In this document: piece by piece, positions 1-9,055 of the stretch | Layout: every line of letters begins with the position of its first letter | Position numbering within the stretch: the stretch's first letter is position 1 | From: PALSA-693 sp963834725 | GTDB lineage: Bacteria; Actinomycetota; Acidimicrobiia; Acidimicrobiales; Palsa-688 | NCBI GenBank assembly: GCA_963834725.1 | Contig: CAWICN010000001.1 | Coordinates: forward strand, 4,030,001-4,094,000 | Direction of reading: 5' to 3' | Length of the DNA stretch: 64,000 nucleotides | Program-made: the position numbers and the translations under genes | Notes under the pieces: generated by a model | Seen by the model: the letters and a program-made list of their open reading frames with translations, nothing else | Database searches by the model: none | What the model was told of the DNA's origin: nothing

Positions 1-818
1 ATCACCCCAACCGAAAGGGGATCCCGCTCGGGGAACACGCCCTTCCCGCTGGCCGTGGTGGCGACGGGGGCATCGACGACCTGAGCGAGGCGCAACAGGG
101 TGTCCTGGGCGTGCGCCAGGCGGACACCGTTACCGGCGACGATCACCGGACGCGCCGCGGCGCGGATCACTTGTACCACCAGGTCGAGTGTTTCCTCATC
201 AACGCCGCGGGCCGGGACGGGCAGGTAGGCACCGGTCGGGTAGATCCGTGGCAGCGATGCGGGGCCTACCTTCCCTTGCAGGGCGCTGCTGTGGTAGACG
301 ACTGCGACCGGGCCGGGCTGCCCGGTCAGGGCGTGTTTCAGTGCCAGCTGGGTGTGCTGGACCGCTTGAGCCGGGCTGTGGCTCACCATCAGCCGCTTTG
401 TCACTCCGCCGAGACTGGTGCGCACGTCCCAGGTTCCGTAGTCGCCGGTACCCGTCTGATATGGGGCGTGATGCGACAGCGATCCTCCGTCAGACATCTC
501 CGTGAGAATGAGGACCGGCGAGCTGCCAAGCAGCGCTTCCATGTATCCCTGCCCGGCGTTGCCAGCGATCCATTCCCCTTGCCCCATGACCACCGCGGGC
601 TGCGCGGTGAATCGACCGTAGGCCTCTGCCATCAGCGCACCGATTGATTCCTCCCGTACCTGAATGGCTCGGATGACCGGGTGGCCGTGGAGAGATCGCC
701 ACAGCGGGCCGGTCAGACCGCCGGGCATGCCGAGCACATATCTGACGCCGCCTTCTGCCAGCGCAGCGATGATGGCGTCGGAGACGGGGCGCTCCTCTGC
801 GATCGGCAGGAACTTCAT
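1..818 (-). CDS. Thiamine-diphosphate-dependent enzyme, acetolactate synthase-like (partial, C-terminus off window)
   Basis: Reading the minus strand from an ATG at 818 gives 272 open codons that leave the window at base 1, so the C-terminal part is missing. The protein starts MKFLPIAEERPVSD and has the layout of the N-terminal Pyr domain of ThDP enzymes (acetolactate synthase, benzoylformate decarboxylase families). The segment VREESIGALMAEAYGRF around residues 54-70 corresponds to the region holding the conserved glutamate (E57 here) that activates the cofactor. The central domain begins near residue 200 with AARPVIVAGNGV, typical of the family. The purine-rich AAGGGAG upstream serves as ribosome site. 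The substrate cannot be told from this half. It is unlike a biosynthetic IlvB in the first 20 residues, so a decarboxylase or lyase role is equally possible. Confidence 0.85.
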   Translation of the reverse strand, partial: MKFLPIAEERPVSDAIIAALAEGGVRYVLGMPGGLTGPLWRSLHGHPVIRAIQVREESIGALMAEAYGRFTAQPAVVMGQGEWIAGNAGQGYMEALLGSSPVLILTEMSDGGSLSHHAPYQTGTGDYGTWDVRTSLGGVTKRLMVSHSPAQAVQHTQLALKHALTGQPGPVAVVYHSSALQGKVGPASLPRIYPTGAYLPVPARGVDEETLDLVVQVIRAAARPVIVAGNGVRLAHAQDTLLRLAQVVDAPVATTASGKGVFPERDPLSVGV

Positions 819-877
819 GGACCGGCTCCCTTCTCCATACGGCACGGCGGCTGGTCGCGATGACCGGTCGGGCCAGA

Positions 878-1795
878 CTAGGGCGCCAGGCGACGCGCCA
901 GTTCTCCGAGCAACTCGACCGAGGCGAAGTCCTGCCGATCGGGATGTTGTACGTAGATCCGGGTAACGCCGGCGCCCTCGAAGCGACGCAGCACCGTGGT
1001 TACTTCGTCGATGGTTCCCACCTGAGACCGCTCCCGGGGCGCGCGGAAATGCTCCAGCACGCGCGAGAAGCGCTGCTCGGCCTCGTTGCTGTTCTCTCCC
1101 GGCGCGACCAGAGTCATGAGTGACATCGGGAGGGTGGTGGGATTGCGGTCGGCGCGCTTGCATGCCGCGTCGAGCCGGGTCCGGAGGTCCTGGCACTCAT
1201 CGATGCTCCGGAAGGCGACGTTGTATTCCTGGGCGAAGCGGGCCGCCAGTGCCAGCGAGCGCGCCCGAGCCTGGCCGCCAATGATGAGCGGCGGGTGCGG
1301 TGTCTGCACCGGTGCTGGCCGGGCGTGTTGACCTCGCAGCACGAAATGCTTCCCGTCGAAGTCGAAGGTCTCATCGCCCCAGCTCCGGACCAGGATCTCG
1401 ACGTACTCCGTCAGAAGGTCAAATCGATCCGCGACATCGGGGAAAGGAAAACCGTTCTGCCGGTGCTCCCCCTCGAACCATCCGGCGCCGATTCCCACAT
1501 CGATGCGGCCTCCGGAGACGTGATCGGCCGTGACCGCGACCCGGGCCAGTTGGCTCGGATGCCGGAAGGTGGCCGCGGCTACCAGCGTCCCCAACCTGAT
1601 GCGATCGGTTGTGGCCGCCAGGGCGCTGATGGTGGCCCACGCGTCCAGGGCGGCGCCAGGGTCGCCGTGGAAGGAGGTGTAGTGATCCGATCGGAAGAGG
1701 CCGTGGAGGCCGGCCGATTCAGCCGCCCGGCCCAGCGCGGCCCACTCCTTCCAGGTCACGCCCTCTTGGCCCTCGATCATGAGACAAACCTGCAT
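878..1795 (-). CDS. LLM-class (luciferase-like) flavin/F420-dependent oxidoreductase
   Basis: A 305-residue TIM-barrel flavoenzyme of the bacterial luciferase-like superfamily. The start is the ATG at 1795 (MQVCLMIEGQEGVTW), preceded by GGGAGAAG. A longer in-frame reading upstream overlaps tadA and is not family-like. Recognisable pieces are LFRSDHYTS near residue 35, the RIRLGTLVAAATFRHPSQLA strand near residues 65-85, GRIDVGIGAGWFEGEH near 100-115, and PHPPLIIGGQARAR near 165-180. Members of this branch in actinobacteria usually take F420H2 or FMNH2; the cofactor is inferred. The gene lies 14 bp downstream of tadA on the same strand, so it may be cotranscribed with it. Substrate unknown. 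Confidence 0.9.
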   Translation of the reverse strand: MQVCLMIEGQEGVTWKEWAALGRAAESAGLHGLFRSDHYTSFHGDPGAALDAWATISALAATTDRIRLGTLVAAATFRHPSQLARVAVTADHVSGGRIDVGIGAGWFEGEHRQNGFPFPDVADRFDLLTEYVEILVRSWGDETFDFDGKHFVLRGQHARPAPVQTPHPPLIIGGQARARSLALAARFAQEYNVAFRSIDECQDLRTRLDAACKRADRNPTTLPMSLMTLVAPGENSNEAEQRFSRVLEHFRAPRERSQVGTIDEVTTVLRRFEGAGVTRIYVQHPDRQDFASVELLGELARRLAP

Positions 1796-1809
1796 CGTGT
1801 TTCTTCTCC

Positions 1810-2283
1810 CTATTCTCCGTGATCCGGGGCTCGATGCGCCGCGAACCACGCCCGCATCAGCTCGGCACATTCCACTTCCCGGACGCCAGGTTCCACGGTT
1901 ACCTCGTGGTTGAGCCGCGGATCCGCGCAGAGGTTGTAGAGCGAACCGCACGCGCCTGCCTTGGGGTCCGGCGTTCCGAACACCAGCCGCCCGATTCGGG
2001 CCGCGACCGCCGCGCCCGCACACATCGGACACGGTTCGAGGGTGACGTAGAGGGTCGCACCGTTCAACCGCCAGCCGCCGGTCGCGGCCGCGGCTTGGCG
2101 CAGGGCCAGGATCTCGGCGTGGGCCGTAGGGTCCCCCGCCGCCTCTCGCTGATTACCGGCGCGAGCGACCACGCGATCATTGACGACTACAACCGCACCG
2201 ACCGGCACCTCGCCGGCCTCGCCGGCCCGTCGGGCCTCCTCCAATGCCAGCTGCATCAGCTCGTGGTCGTCCACGGCCGGCAC
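1810..2283 (-). CDS. tadA: tRNA(adenine34) deaminase TadA
   Basis: About 157 residues if started at the GTG at 2283; a GTG at 2274 and an ATG at 2256 are alternatives. The zinc-deaminase signature is complete: HAE at residues 55-57 (zinc His and proton-shuttling Glu) and EPCPMCAGA with zinc cysteines 85 and 88. Length and the PVGAVVVVND segment fit the TadA family, which converts A34 to inosine in tRNA-Arg(ACG). The gene starts 11 bp after the stop of the upstream transglutaminase gene, on the same strand. A longer reading to 2490 would overlap that gene out of frame and lacks family similarity. A general nucleoside deaminase is the less likely alternative. Confidence 0.9.
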   Translation of the reverse strand: MPAVDDHELMQLALEEARRAGEAGEVPVGAVVVVNDRVVARAGNQREAAGDPTAHAEILALRQAAAATGGWRLNGATLYVTLEPCPMCAGAAVAARIGRLVFGTPDPKAGACGSLYNLCADPRLNHEVTVEPGVREVECAELMRAWFAAHRAPDHGE

Positions 2284-2294
2284 CGTAGCGCGGT

Positions 2295-4391
2295 CTAAAC
2301 CGGCACTGATGTGGACGCCCTTGACCCGGTAGCGGCGGCGGGCCCTGTCGCCGTCCTCGAGCCGCCGGCACCACGCCGGCGGCGGATCCGGATCCGCCGC
2401 GCCGAGATCGCCATCAGGCGCTGGATCTCGGGGGGAGGCTCGTGGCCGCCGTAGGCGCAGGCTTCCACGTCGGCCGCCAGCCGGCGGCAAGTGTCCGAAC
2501 CGTCCGGCATGAGGTGGTCCAGGGCGATCGCGTACTCGATGAACGTCTCACTCGGACGCCGGGGGCGCCCCGCCCTGCGGCCGGCGCGTTCGACGCTACG
2601 GGCGACCTGTTCGGCCCATGTCGCCGGACGGGTGCGGTGCCGCCGGACCACGATCACCGTCAGGCCGGCGATCAGAAGTAACCCGGCGGCCGGCCAAACA
2701 GGGATTCGAGCCAGTGCGCTCGCGACGTCGTGCACGGCGGTCGCGCCCGGATCCGGATTGGCGAGGGGGACCGATGCGGTGGGGTCGAAGCTCTGCCAGC
2801 CATAGCCGGGAATCCATACCTGCACCCACGCGTGGGCGTCGTCGGCTTCGATGGTGTACAGGTCGGTGACCGGATTGTAGGAGCCCGGCACGTAACCCAC
2901 GACCTCGCGCACGGGGATGTTCAGCGTTCGCAGCATCACGGCCAGGGCGGTGGAGATTTGCTCGCAGTACCCGGTCCGGTTGCCGAAGAGGAACTCGTTG
3001 ACAGTGTCGGCGCCGGGCGGCAGGGGCGGGATGTCGGTGGAATAGTGGGTGTGGGCGCCCATCCACCCGATCAGGTGTTGCACCCGGTTGTAAGTCGTGG
3101 TTGCGCCGGCAGTGATCGACTCGGCCAAGGCCTGGACCCGGGGGTCGGGGTGGGGCAGCTGGGTGTAGCGCGGCAGCTGGTCGGCCGGGATCGTGGCCCC
3201 GGCGGCGTGGCGCAGCTGGCTCGGGGTCGGGCTGCCCACCACCGATTGGACGGTGTAGATGGCCCCGCGCCCGAGCCCGATTGGCGAAACGAGGGTGCCA
3301 TCCGCTGAGTAGTAGATCGACGGAGTCGGGAACCACACCTCCGAGGCGCTCTCGGCGTGGAAGATCAGGTCGGCGGTGGAGCTGGTGATATAGAAGGTCT
3401 GGAGGTCGGTCGCTCCGGTCACGTTGGCGCCGGGCAAAAGCGGGACCACAAACGGCGACGAATTCGTGATCGTCCCCGTGGAATGGTTGGATGCCGTCCA
3501 GCTCTGGCCGTCCCAGGTATCGAAGGTCTCCCCGACCCAGTACGACGGCCGCTCCGCTCGCACCCGCATGACGACCTGGTGGCTCAATTTGCCCCGGAGG
3601 GCGGTATCCAGACTATTGGCGAATCCGAGGTACCCACCGACACGGGTCGGACCGGCCGAGCTCCCCGCCCGGGACAGCTCCGCCGGCCGGCCCGCGTCGC
3701 CGGCGAGGGCTCCCGGGACCCGGACGGCGCCGCCGCTGCCGGTTCGATCCAGGAAGTTGATGCGGACCGCCACGATCGGCGCGGGCAGCGCCAGGAATAC
3801 CGCCATCGCCGTCGACGACACCGCCAGCAGGACGGTGCCCAGACCCGATACGGAAGTCCGCCCGCCGTGGCTGACCGAGGCCCATGACTCGATCAACGCC
3901 CAGAGGACGAAGCCCACCCAGGCCACGGCGTAGATCCCGTAGTGGAGGTCGATCGCCTGCGCCGCCCCGACCGCCATGAGACCGGCCGACGCCCCGACGG
4001 AGAACAGCAGATCCCGACGGGATGGCACGTGGAAGGAGTGCAGCACCAGGACGAAGGCGAAGAGGATGGTGAGGGGATTCTCGACGGTGGTGATGTCCGT
4101 GACCGGCCGGCTGCTCATCTCGTAGAAGAACCAGATCAGCGACCCGACCGCGCCCAGGGCCACGGCGAGCTTGATCCATTCGGGCGGACGATCCCGGGTG
4201 CGATACGAGAAGACCATACCGAGGGGCACGAGCACCATTGCGGTCCACTCGATCGGGCGTGACATCTCGCCGAGGGACGCACAGGCAGCAATGGCGATGA
4301 GGACGGCGCCGGTGCAGGCCAGCCGCAGCCGGATGGATTCCTCCGGCGGGCCGGGCTGGTTGGCGCGGCGGATCCTCTCGCCCAGCCTCAA
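2295..4391 (-). CDS. Membrane transglutaminase-like protein (TgpA / DUF3488-transglutaminase type)
   Basis: A 698-residue membrane protein. The N-terminal ~210 residues hold several hydrophobic helices (for example GAVLIAIAACASL and VLLAVSSTAMAVFLALPAPIVAV). A large extracytoplasmic portion follows and carries a transglutaminase-like core with the triad Cys476 (RTGYCEQ), His520 (DDAHAWVQVW) and Asp536 (WQSFDPTA). A further membrane helix lies near residue 590 (AAGLLLIAGLTVIVV) before a charged, Arg-rich tail. This architecture matches TgpA-like proteins, which occur with MoxR and DUF58 partners as here. The family probably acts on envelope proteins, as protease or crosslinker; the substrate is unknown. 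The start overlaps the DUF58 gene by 4 bp (ATGA), which supports translational coupling. Confidence 0.88.
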   Translation of the reverse strand: MRLGERIRRANQPGPPEESIRLRLACTGAVLIAIAACASLGEMSRPIEWTAMVLVPLGMVFSYRTRDRPPEWIKLAVALGAVGSLIWFFYEMSSRPVTDITTVENPLTILFAFVLVLHSFHVPSRRDLLFSVGASAGLMAVGAAQAIDLHYGIYAVAWVGFVLWALIESWASVSHGGRTSVSGLGTVLLAVSSTAMAVFLALPAPIVAVRINFLDRTGSGGAVRVPGALAGDAGRPAELSRAGSSAGPTRVGGYLGFANSLDTALRGKLSHQVVMRVRAERPSYWVGETFDTWDGQSWTASNHSTGTITNSSPFVVPLLPGANVTGATDLQTFYITSSTADLIFHAESASEVWFPTPSIYYSADGTLVSPIGLGRGAIYTVQSVVGSPTPSQLRHAAGATIPADQLPRYTQLPHPDPRVQALAESITAGATTTYNRVQHLIGWMGAHTHYSTDIPPLPPGADTVNEFLFGNRTGYCEQISTALAVMLRTLNIPVREVVGYVPGSYNPVTDLYTIEADDAHAWVQVWIPGYGWQSFDPTASVPLANPDPGATAVHDVASALARIPVWPAAGLLLIAGLTVIVVRRHRTRPATWAEQVARSVERAGRRAGRPRRPSETFIEYAIALDHLMPDGSDTCRRLAADVEACAYGGHEPPPEIQRLMAISARRIRIRRRRGAGGSRTATGPAAATGSRASTSVPV

Positions 4392-5353
4392 GTCGTCACC
4401 TCGATGCCGGCGCCGGCTGAGGGCGGGTCGGTGCGCCCTCTCCTACCGATCTGCCGGGTCCCGGGTCTCGGCACCGCTCGGGCCAGCCGGCGGCCGGCGG
4501 CACGACGGTCACCGACCGGTGCCAGGATCGGGCCGGACCGCTCGACGGTTCCGAGCAGGACCGGCGCGCCCCGGTCAAGTAGCTGGATGGCGGTTGCGAG
4601 GGCCTTCTCGGCGACTCGCTCGGCCTCGTCGGCGTCGGCGGGCAGCGATACCCGCAGCGAGACGGGCTCGGCGGAAGGCCCCTCTCGTTCCCGGACCATC
4701 AGCTCGCCGGTGTGGGCGAATGCCGGCCAATGAACATGGCGTCGATCGTCTCCCGGCCGATAGGGCCGGGCGCCTCTCGGCTCGCCGAGATCAGCTGCCA
4801 CACGTTCGCCGGCGCGGCCGGCGCGATCGTGGGCTCGCAGTTCGTGGGCAATTGGCTGGCCGCGACGTGGAGCGACGTGGAGAGTGGTCGGCAAGCTCAA
4901 GGCCATCCGGCGTGTCCACCACTGGAGCGCGAATGGCGCCGCTGTCGCCACGTCGACCAGGACAACGTCGTGTACGCCGCGGCGCGGCGCTACCACGGTG
5001 AGGCCGTTGGTCGCCAACCGCTGCTGCCGCGCTGGTCCGACAAAGCTCTCCATACCGGGCGGCTCGACCGGTCGGATCCGAAGCCGGGTGGAGGCCTGGC
5101 AAGCCAGCTCGACCGGGAGCCCGGCAGTCGCGTCGGTCGGAGCGCTGACGATGCGGACCCGAGCGCGGGTCAAGACGACAGCGGGACCGACGACCCCGAT
5201 GACCAGCGTTCCAAAAGCCACATCGCCGAGGGCCTGCACCCATCCGGCGCCGCTGTTGTGGGCGACCAGCCACCAGCCGGCGAGGATCGCCGCCGTGACT
5301 GCGATCGGAGCGAACGGACGCGCCGGGCGGCCCCGCGGGATCCACCTGCTCAT
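4388..5353 (-). CDS. DUF58 domain membrane-anchored protein
   Basis: A 321-residue protein with two N-terminal hydrophobic segments (PIAVTAAILAGWWLV and FGTLVIGVVGPAVVL) and the diagnostic DUF58 motif at residues 193-210, RGARPYRPGDDRRHVHWP, followed by LMVREREGP. DUF58 proteins are VWA-like partners of MoxR ATPases. Here the gene overlaps both neighbours by 4 bp (ATGA junctions at 5350-5353 and 4388-4391), giving moxR - DUF58 - transglutaminase as one operon. The ATPase is thought to act as a chaperone that loads or remodels the VWA/DUF58 partner at the membrane. What the complex processes in this organism is not known. Confidence 0.9.
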   Translation of the reverse strand: MSRWIPRGRPARPFAPIAVTAAILAGWWLVAHNSGAGWVQALGDVAFGTLVIGVVGPAVVLTRARVRIVSAPTDATAGLPVELACQASTRLRIRPVEPPGMESFVGPARQQRLATNGLTVVAPRRGVHDVVLVDVATAAPFALQWWTRRMALSLPTTLHVAPRRGQPIAHELRAHDRAGRAGERVAADLGEPRGARPYRPGDDRRHVHWPAFAHTGELMVREREGPSAEPVSLRVSLPADADEAERVAEKALATAIQLLDRGAPVLLGTVERSGPILAPVGDRRAAGRRLARAVPRPGTRQIGRRGRTDPPSAGAGIEVTT

Positions 5354-6405
5354 GGTCGTGGAGTGGTCGTTGCCTCGAGAATATGTCGTACGACGTGTAT
5401 GGCCGCCCCGTAGGTGTCGTCACCCTCATCGGTGACGATGCGGTGGGCCAGGCAGCCAACCGCGACCGCCTTCACGTCGGCCGGAGCGACGAAACTCCTC
5501 GCGGACAGCACAGCGTGGGCCTGGGCACACCGGATGAGCCAGATGGCCGCTCGCGGGCTGGCGCCAAGCCGCACGCCCGGGGCGGAGCGCGTCGCCCGGC
5601 ACAGCCCGACCGCGTACTGGGCGACCTGCGGGGTAACGAACACGGACTCCGTCGCAGCCTGCGCCTGCCACCAACCCCCTGTCGTGCACACGGCCGCCAG
5701 CTCGGCCAGGGCGAACTTGCCCGCCTGATGCCGGGCCAGCTGCACCTCGTTGTCGGCGTCCGGATAGCCGATTGATGTCGCGATGGCGAAGCGGTCTAGT
5801 TGGCTCTCGACGAGCGGGAAGGTTCCTCGCTGAGATCCGGGGTTCTGGGTGGCGATGACCAGATGGGGGCGGGGGAGTGGCCAGGTCTGTCCGTCCACGC
5901 TGACCTGCTGCTCCTCCATCGTTTCCAGCAGGGCGGACTGCGTCCGGGGCGGCGTGCGATTGAGCTCATCGACCAGCACGACATGGGCAAAGACCGGACC
6001 GGGGCGGAAGTCCCAGGTCCCTGTATCGGGCGAGTACACGGAGACGCCGGTGACGTCGGATGGCAGCAGATCCGGATGTCCCTGAACCCGTGACAGCTCC
6101 GCACCGAGGGACGCCGCCAGGGCGCGGGCCAACACGGTTTTGCCCACGCCCGGGACGTCCTCGATCAACAGATGGCCGCCCGACAGGGCCGCGATGGCCG
6201 CCGCGTTCAGGGCGTCGCCGGCGCCCAGGACCACGCGGCCCAGGTTGGCGACCAGAGCCCGGCCGAGGGTGATGGTGTCGTCGAGGTCGAGCATCGACGC
6301 GTCTGCACCGCGGCCGTTGCCGCTGTACCCTTCCAGCCGGAGTTGGCTGAGGCCCTGCGCTGCCCCTGCCCGCTCGCTACGTGAAGCAGGCTTCATCGTG
6401 GCCAT
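5350..6405 (-). CDS. MoxR-family AAA+ ATPase
   Basis: A 351-residue AAA+ ATPase, first gene of a three-gene operon. Walker A is DVPGVGKT (residues 83-90) and Walker B is VVLVDELNR (142-150). The MoxR-specific stretch ETMEEQQVSVDGQTWPLP comes next, then ATQNPGSQRGTFPLVESQLDRF with sensor and arginine-finger positions. The C-terminal lid helical domain is present. The first ~37 residues are variable, and the ATG four codons in (MKPASRSERAG) is an equally good start. MoxR proteins work as chaperone-like ATPases with VWA-type partners, here the overlapping DUF58 gene. The roughly 210 bp upstream (6406-6617) contain no recognisable gene and should hold the operon promoter. Confidence 0.93.
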   Translation of the reverse strand: MATMKPASRSERAGAAQGLSQLRLEGYSGNGRGADASMLDLDDTITLGRALVANLGRVVLGAGDALNAAAIAALSGGHLLIEDVPGVGKTVLARALAASLGAELSRVQGHPDLLPSDVTGVSVYSPDTGTWDFRPGPVFAHVVLVDELNRTPPRTQSALLETMEEQQVSVDGQTWPLPRPHLVIATQNPGSQRGTFPLVESQLDRFAIATSIGYPDADNEVQLARHQAGKFALAELAAVCTTGGWWQAQAATESVFVTPQVAQYAVGLCRATRSAPGVRLGASPRAAIWLIRCAQAHAVLSARSFVAPADVKAVAVGCLAHRIVTDEGDDTYGAAIHVVRHILEATTTPRP

Positions 6406-6617
6406 GCTACTGGCCGGGCCGCCAGGGGTTCCCTCGCCTCGCGAAGCCGGGCCTGTTCCTCCTCTCCTGGTTTTTTCTGTCGCGAATTCGTCCCATCTAC
6501 TTCTTTCTCGGGCTTTTCTGGCGCGAATCGTGCCCGGTTGAAGGGCGGCGCGCTACAGAAAAGGGCCGGCCCGTGGCGACTGGAGCGGGCGGACACCTGG
6601 CGGTGCCCTACGACCAA

Positions 6618-8873
6618 CTACTTGAGCGCTTGGGCCGCGGCCTCGGCCCACTGGCCGGTGAGGTTGACGCCGACGGTTGCGGCCACCTCGTGGGCGCTAG
6701 CCGGCCGGCCGTCCAGCAGGCGGAGCAATCCCGTGCCGCTGACAAGTTCTTCCTCGCCGAGATCGGCCGCGCAGGCGGCGTCGTGGATCACCGCAGCCAG
6801 CGCCCGGGCCCGTCGTCCGACCTCACCCGGGGCGGCGATGACGCACCCCGCGCAAATCCCGAGGCGGCGCCCCGATATGCCCTTGAGCGGTTCCGCGCAA
6901 TGGGGGCAGCTGGCGCTCGTCGGCGGGGGACCGCCTCGGCTCGCTGGTGTCCCCTGCGGGCGCTGCCACTCTTGCGAGCTCTGCCTGCCCTGCGAGCTCT
7001 GCCGCCCCTGCGAGCTCTGCCGCCCCTGCGAGCTCTGCCGCCCCTGCGAGCTCTGCCGCCCCTGCGAGCTCTGCCTGCCCTGCGAGCTCTGCCTGCCCTG
7101 CGAGCTCTGCCTGCCCTGCGAGCTCTGCCTCCCCTGCCGCCCTCGCCGTCCAGGCCGGCCCGCGGGCCGCGCCGCCGGGCTGGGAAGAAGATCGAGGAAG
7201 GGACTCGGCCGGTTCGTCCAGCCTCGGGCGTTGCTGGCCGACCAGGTGAGGTGAAGTTCGCGGCGCGCACGCGTGATGCCAACGTGGAGCAGCCGCTCCT
7301 CCTCGGCTTCTTCTTGTGAAGTCTCGGCGAAGGTCGACGGGATGGACCCATCAGTGAATCCGACGATGAAGACGACGTCCCACTCCAGTCCCTTGGCGCG
7401 GTGCAGGGTTGCGAGGGTCGCCCCCTCGCTTCGCGGCCCCGAGGTGCGCATGGCCATTGCATTGATCTCCGTCAGCAGTGCGGCAGCCGTGGTGTCCGTG
7501 CCACCGGGGCCGGCTTCGACCAGTTCGACAAGGGCCTCCTGCGACTCCCATCGGTTACGAGCGGCGCCCTGGCCCGCAGGCGGCTGGTCGCGCTCGAACC
7601 CGGCCCGGCGAAGGACGGAAAGCAGCAGTTCGAGCCCGTTGCCATCGGGGTCGCGGCGAGCCGCCTGCCCGAATGGCACGAGCACGGCGCGGATATCGTC
7701 CCGTTCGAAGAAGCTGGTGTCATCCTCGACCACCGTCGCCACGCCGGCTCGGGCAAAGGCCGACTCGAAACGGGCCTGAGTGGCATTGAAGCGGTAGAGC
7801 ACGGCGATCTCCGACATCGGCGTGCCCCTCGCGATGGCGCGCCGGGCCGCGCCGGCGACCCACGCTGACTCTGCCCTCTCGTTGTCGAGCTGGGTGACCT
7901 TCGGTACTGGCCCGTCGGGGCGTGTCGCGACGAGCGGTGGCGTTTGTCGCTGCCGAGCCAGGCGGTTGGCCCAGTCCAGGATCTGGCGGCTCGACCGGTA
8001 GTTCCGCGTCAGGGCAAACATTTCGGCCGCCGGGTAGCGCCTGGTGAAACCGGTGAGATAGCGCGGATCGGCCCCTTTCCATGCGTAGATCGCCTGACGT
8101 GGGTCCCCCACCACACAAACGTCCTGGTTGTTGCCGAGGATCGCATCGAGCAAGCGCTGCTGAGCCGGATCGGTGTCCTGATACTCGTCGACAGTGACGT
8201 GCGCCCACCGACTCCGCACCCGCGCTGCCACCTCCTCGTCGTCTTCGAGCAGTCCCGCAGCGATCTCCAGCAGGTCGGCGAAGTCGACCTGTCCGCCCCG
8301 GGCTTTTACCGCCGTGTACCGCTTCCAGCAGCGCGTGAGCGTCACCGGGTCGAGCCCCGGGTGGCGGCCGGCCAGCGCGACCGCGGTGGTGTAATCGGCG
8401 ATGTCAACCCGCTGGCTGCGTGCCCAGCCGACCTCCTCGACCACTTCCCGAACCGCGGCACTGTCAGGATCGCGGCGCGTGACAGCCCGCAGGCTGTCCC
8501 GCCACAGTCGCCAGGACTCTCCGTCCGACAACACGCTCGGAGCCGGCTCCCGCCGCCCGGTTCGGGCCCAGAACTGGCGGGTCACTCGAAGGGCGGCAGC
8601 ATGAAACGTCCGGGCGTCGGAGGCCATCCCCACCCCGAGATGCTGCAGCCGCTCTCGGACTTCCAGCGCCGCCTTGCGAGAATGGGTGACCGCGAGGGCT
8701 CGGCCCGGCTCGATGGCGCCGCTGGTGATCCCGTAGGCGAGCCGGTACGTGACCGTCCGGGTCTTCCCTGTCCCTGCTCCCGCGAGCACGCAGACCGGGC
8801 CGCGAACCGCCAAGGCCGCGGCCCGTTGCTCAGGGTCGAGATCGGCGAGAAGGTCGGCCACTCCGTCAACCAT
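6618..8873 (-). CDS. UvrD2-like superfamily I DNA helicase with internal hexapeptide repeat and C-terminal Zn/HRDC-like region
   Basis: A 751-residue SF1A helicase. Walker A is AGAGTGKT (residues 31-38); the other helicase motifs are readable, including VDEYQDTDPAQQ (motif II), GDPRQAIYAWKGAD (III), LTRNYRSS (IV), TLHRAKGLEWDVVFIVG (V) and HVGITRARRELHLTWS (VI). The helicase core ends near residue 565. A tract of about nine GRQSSQ-type hexapeptides follows (roughly residues 580-635), then CPHCAEPLKGISGRRLGICAGC, a four-cysteine zinc site, and a C-terminal helical region like HRDC. Helicase-plus-C4-plus-HRDC is the arrangement of mycobacterial UvrD2, but the repeat linker is unusual. Likely a 3'-5' helicase in DNA repair. 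Confidence 0.9.
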   Translation of the reverse strand: MVDGVADLLADLDPEQRAAALAVRGPVCVLAGAGTGKTRTVTYRLAYGITSGAIEPGRALAVTHSRKAALEVRERLQHLGVGMASDARTFHAAALRVTRQFWARTGRREPAPSVLSDGESWRLWRDSLRAVTRRDPDSAAVREVVEEVGWARSQRVDIADYTTAVALAGRHPGLDPVTLTRCWKRYTAVKARGGQVDFADLLEIAAGLLEDDEEVAARVRSRWAHVTVDEYQDTDPAQQRLLDAILGNNQDVCVVGDPRQAIYAWKGADPRYLTGFTRRYPAAEMFALTRNYRSSRQILDWANRLARQRQTPPLVATRPDGPVPKVTQLDNERAESAWVAGAARRAIARGTPMSEIAVLYRFNATQARFESAFARAGVATVVEDDTSFFERDDIRAVLVPFGQAARRDPDGNGLELLLSVLRRAGFERDQPPAGQGAARNRWESQEALVELVEAGPGGTDTTAAALLTEINAMAMRTSGPRSEGATLATLHRAKGLEWDVVFIVGFTDGSIPSTFAETSQEEAEEERLLHVGITRARRELHLTWSASNARGWTNRPSPFLDLLPSPAARPAGRPGRRGRQGRQSSQGRQSSQGRQSSQGRQSSQGRQSSQGRQSSQGRQSSQGRQSSQGRQSSQEWQRPQGTPASRGGPPPTSASCPHCAEPLKGISGRRLGICAGCVIAAPGEVGRRARALAAVIHDAACAADLGEEELVSGTGLLRLLDGRPASAHEVAATVGVNLTGQWAEAAAQALK
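6970..7131 (-). repeat. 18-bp tandem repeat inside the helicase gene (about 9 copies)
   Basis: Nine consecutive 18-bp units of the form TGCGAGCTCTGCCNNCCC on the plus strand; each carries a GAGCTC. Two unit variants alternate in blocks (four internal units read GCCGCC, the rest GCCTGC or GCCTCC), which is the pattern of expansion by slippage or unequal exchange. Because 18 is a multiple of three, copy number can change without breaking the helicase frame. It encodes repeated GRQSSQ on the minus strand, a polar, probably unstructured linker. Confidence 0.95.
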
Positions 8874-8932
8874 GTTGCCCGCTGGGCGTGACTACGCCCA
8901 GCATGGGCGGACAGTCTGCTCAGTTGTCTTTG

Positions 8933-9017
8933 CGGAGAGGGTGGGATTTGAACCCACGGTCCCTTGCAGGACACACGATTTCCAATCGTGCCGATTCGGC
9001 CGCTCTCGCACCCCTCC
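8933..9017 (-). tRNA. tRNA-Ser (anticodon GGA)
   Basis: An 85-nt tRNA. The acceptor arms GGAGGGG (5', 9017-9011) and CCTCTCC (3', 8940-8934) pair with one G-U. The D arm has a CGA/TCG stem. The anticodon arm is CACGA-TTGGAAA-TCGTG with anticodon GGA. A long variable arm, expected for serine, is present, and the T arm is GTGGG-TTCAAAT-CCCAC. No CCA is encoded. GGA reads UCC and UCU serine codons. The gene lies between the helicase gene and the SRP RNA. Confidence 0.95.
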
Positions 9018-9055
9018 TCGTGGGTCGGCCTTCTAGGCTATCCTGCAGGGGAGCA

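Noticed and set aside
111..966. Several plus-strand open frames at the left end
   Set aside because: They lie opposite a clear ThDP-enzyme frame on the minus strand that has family motifs and leaves the window, and their products are Arg/Gly/Pro-rich shadows.
6970..7131. CRISPR array
   Set aside because: The 18-bp units are contiguous with no unique spacers and are in frame inside a helicase gene.
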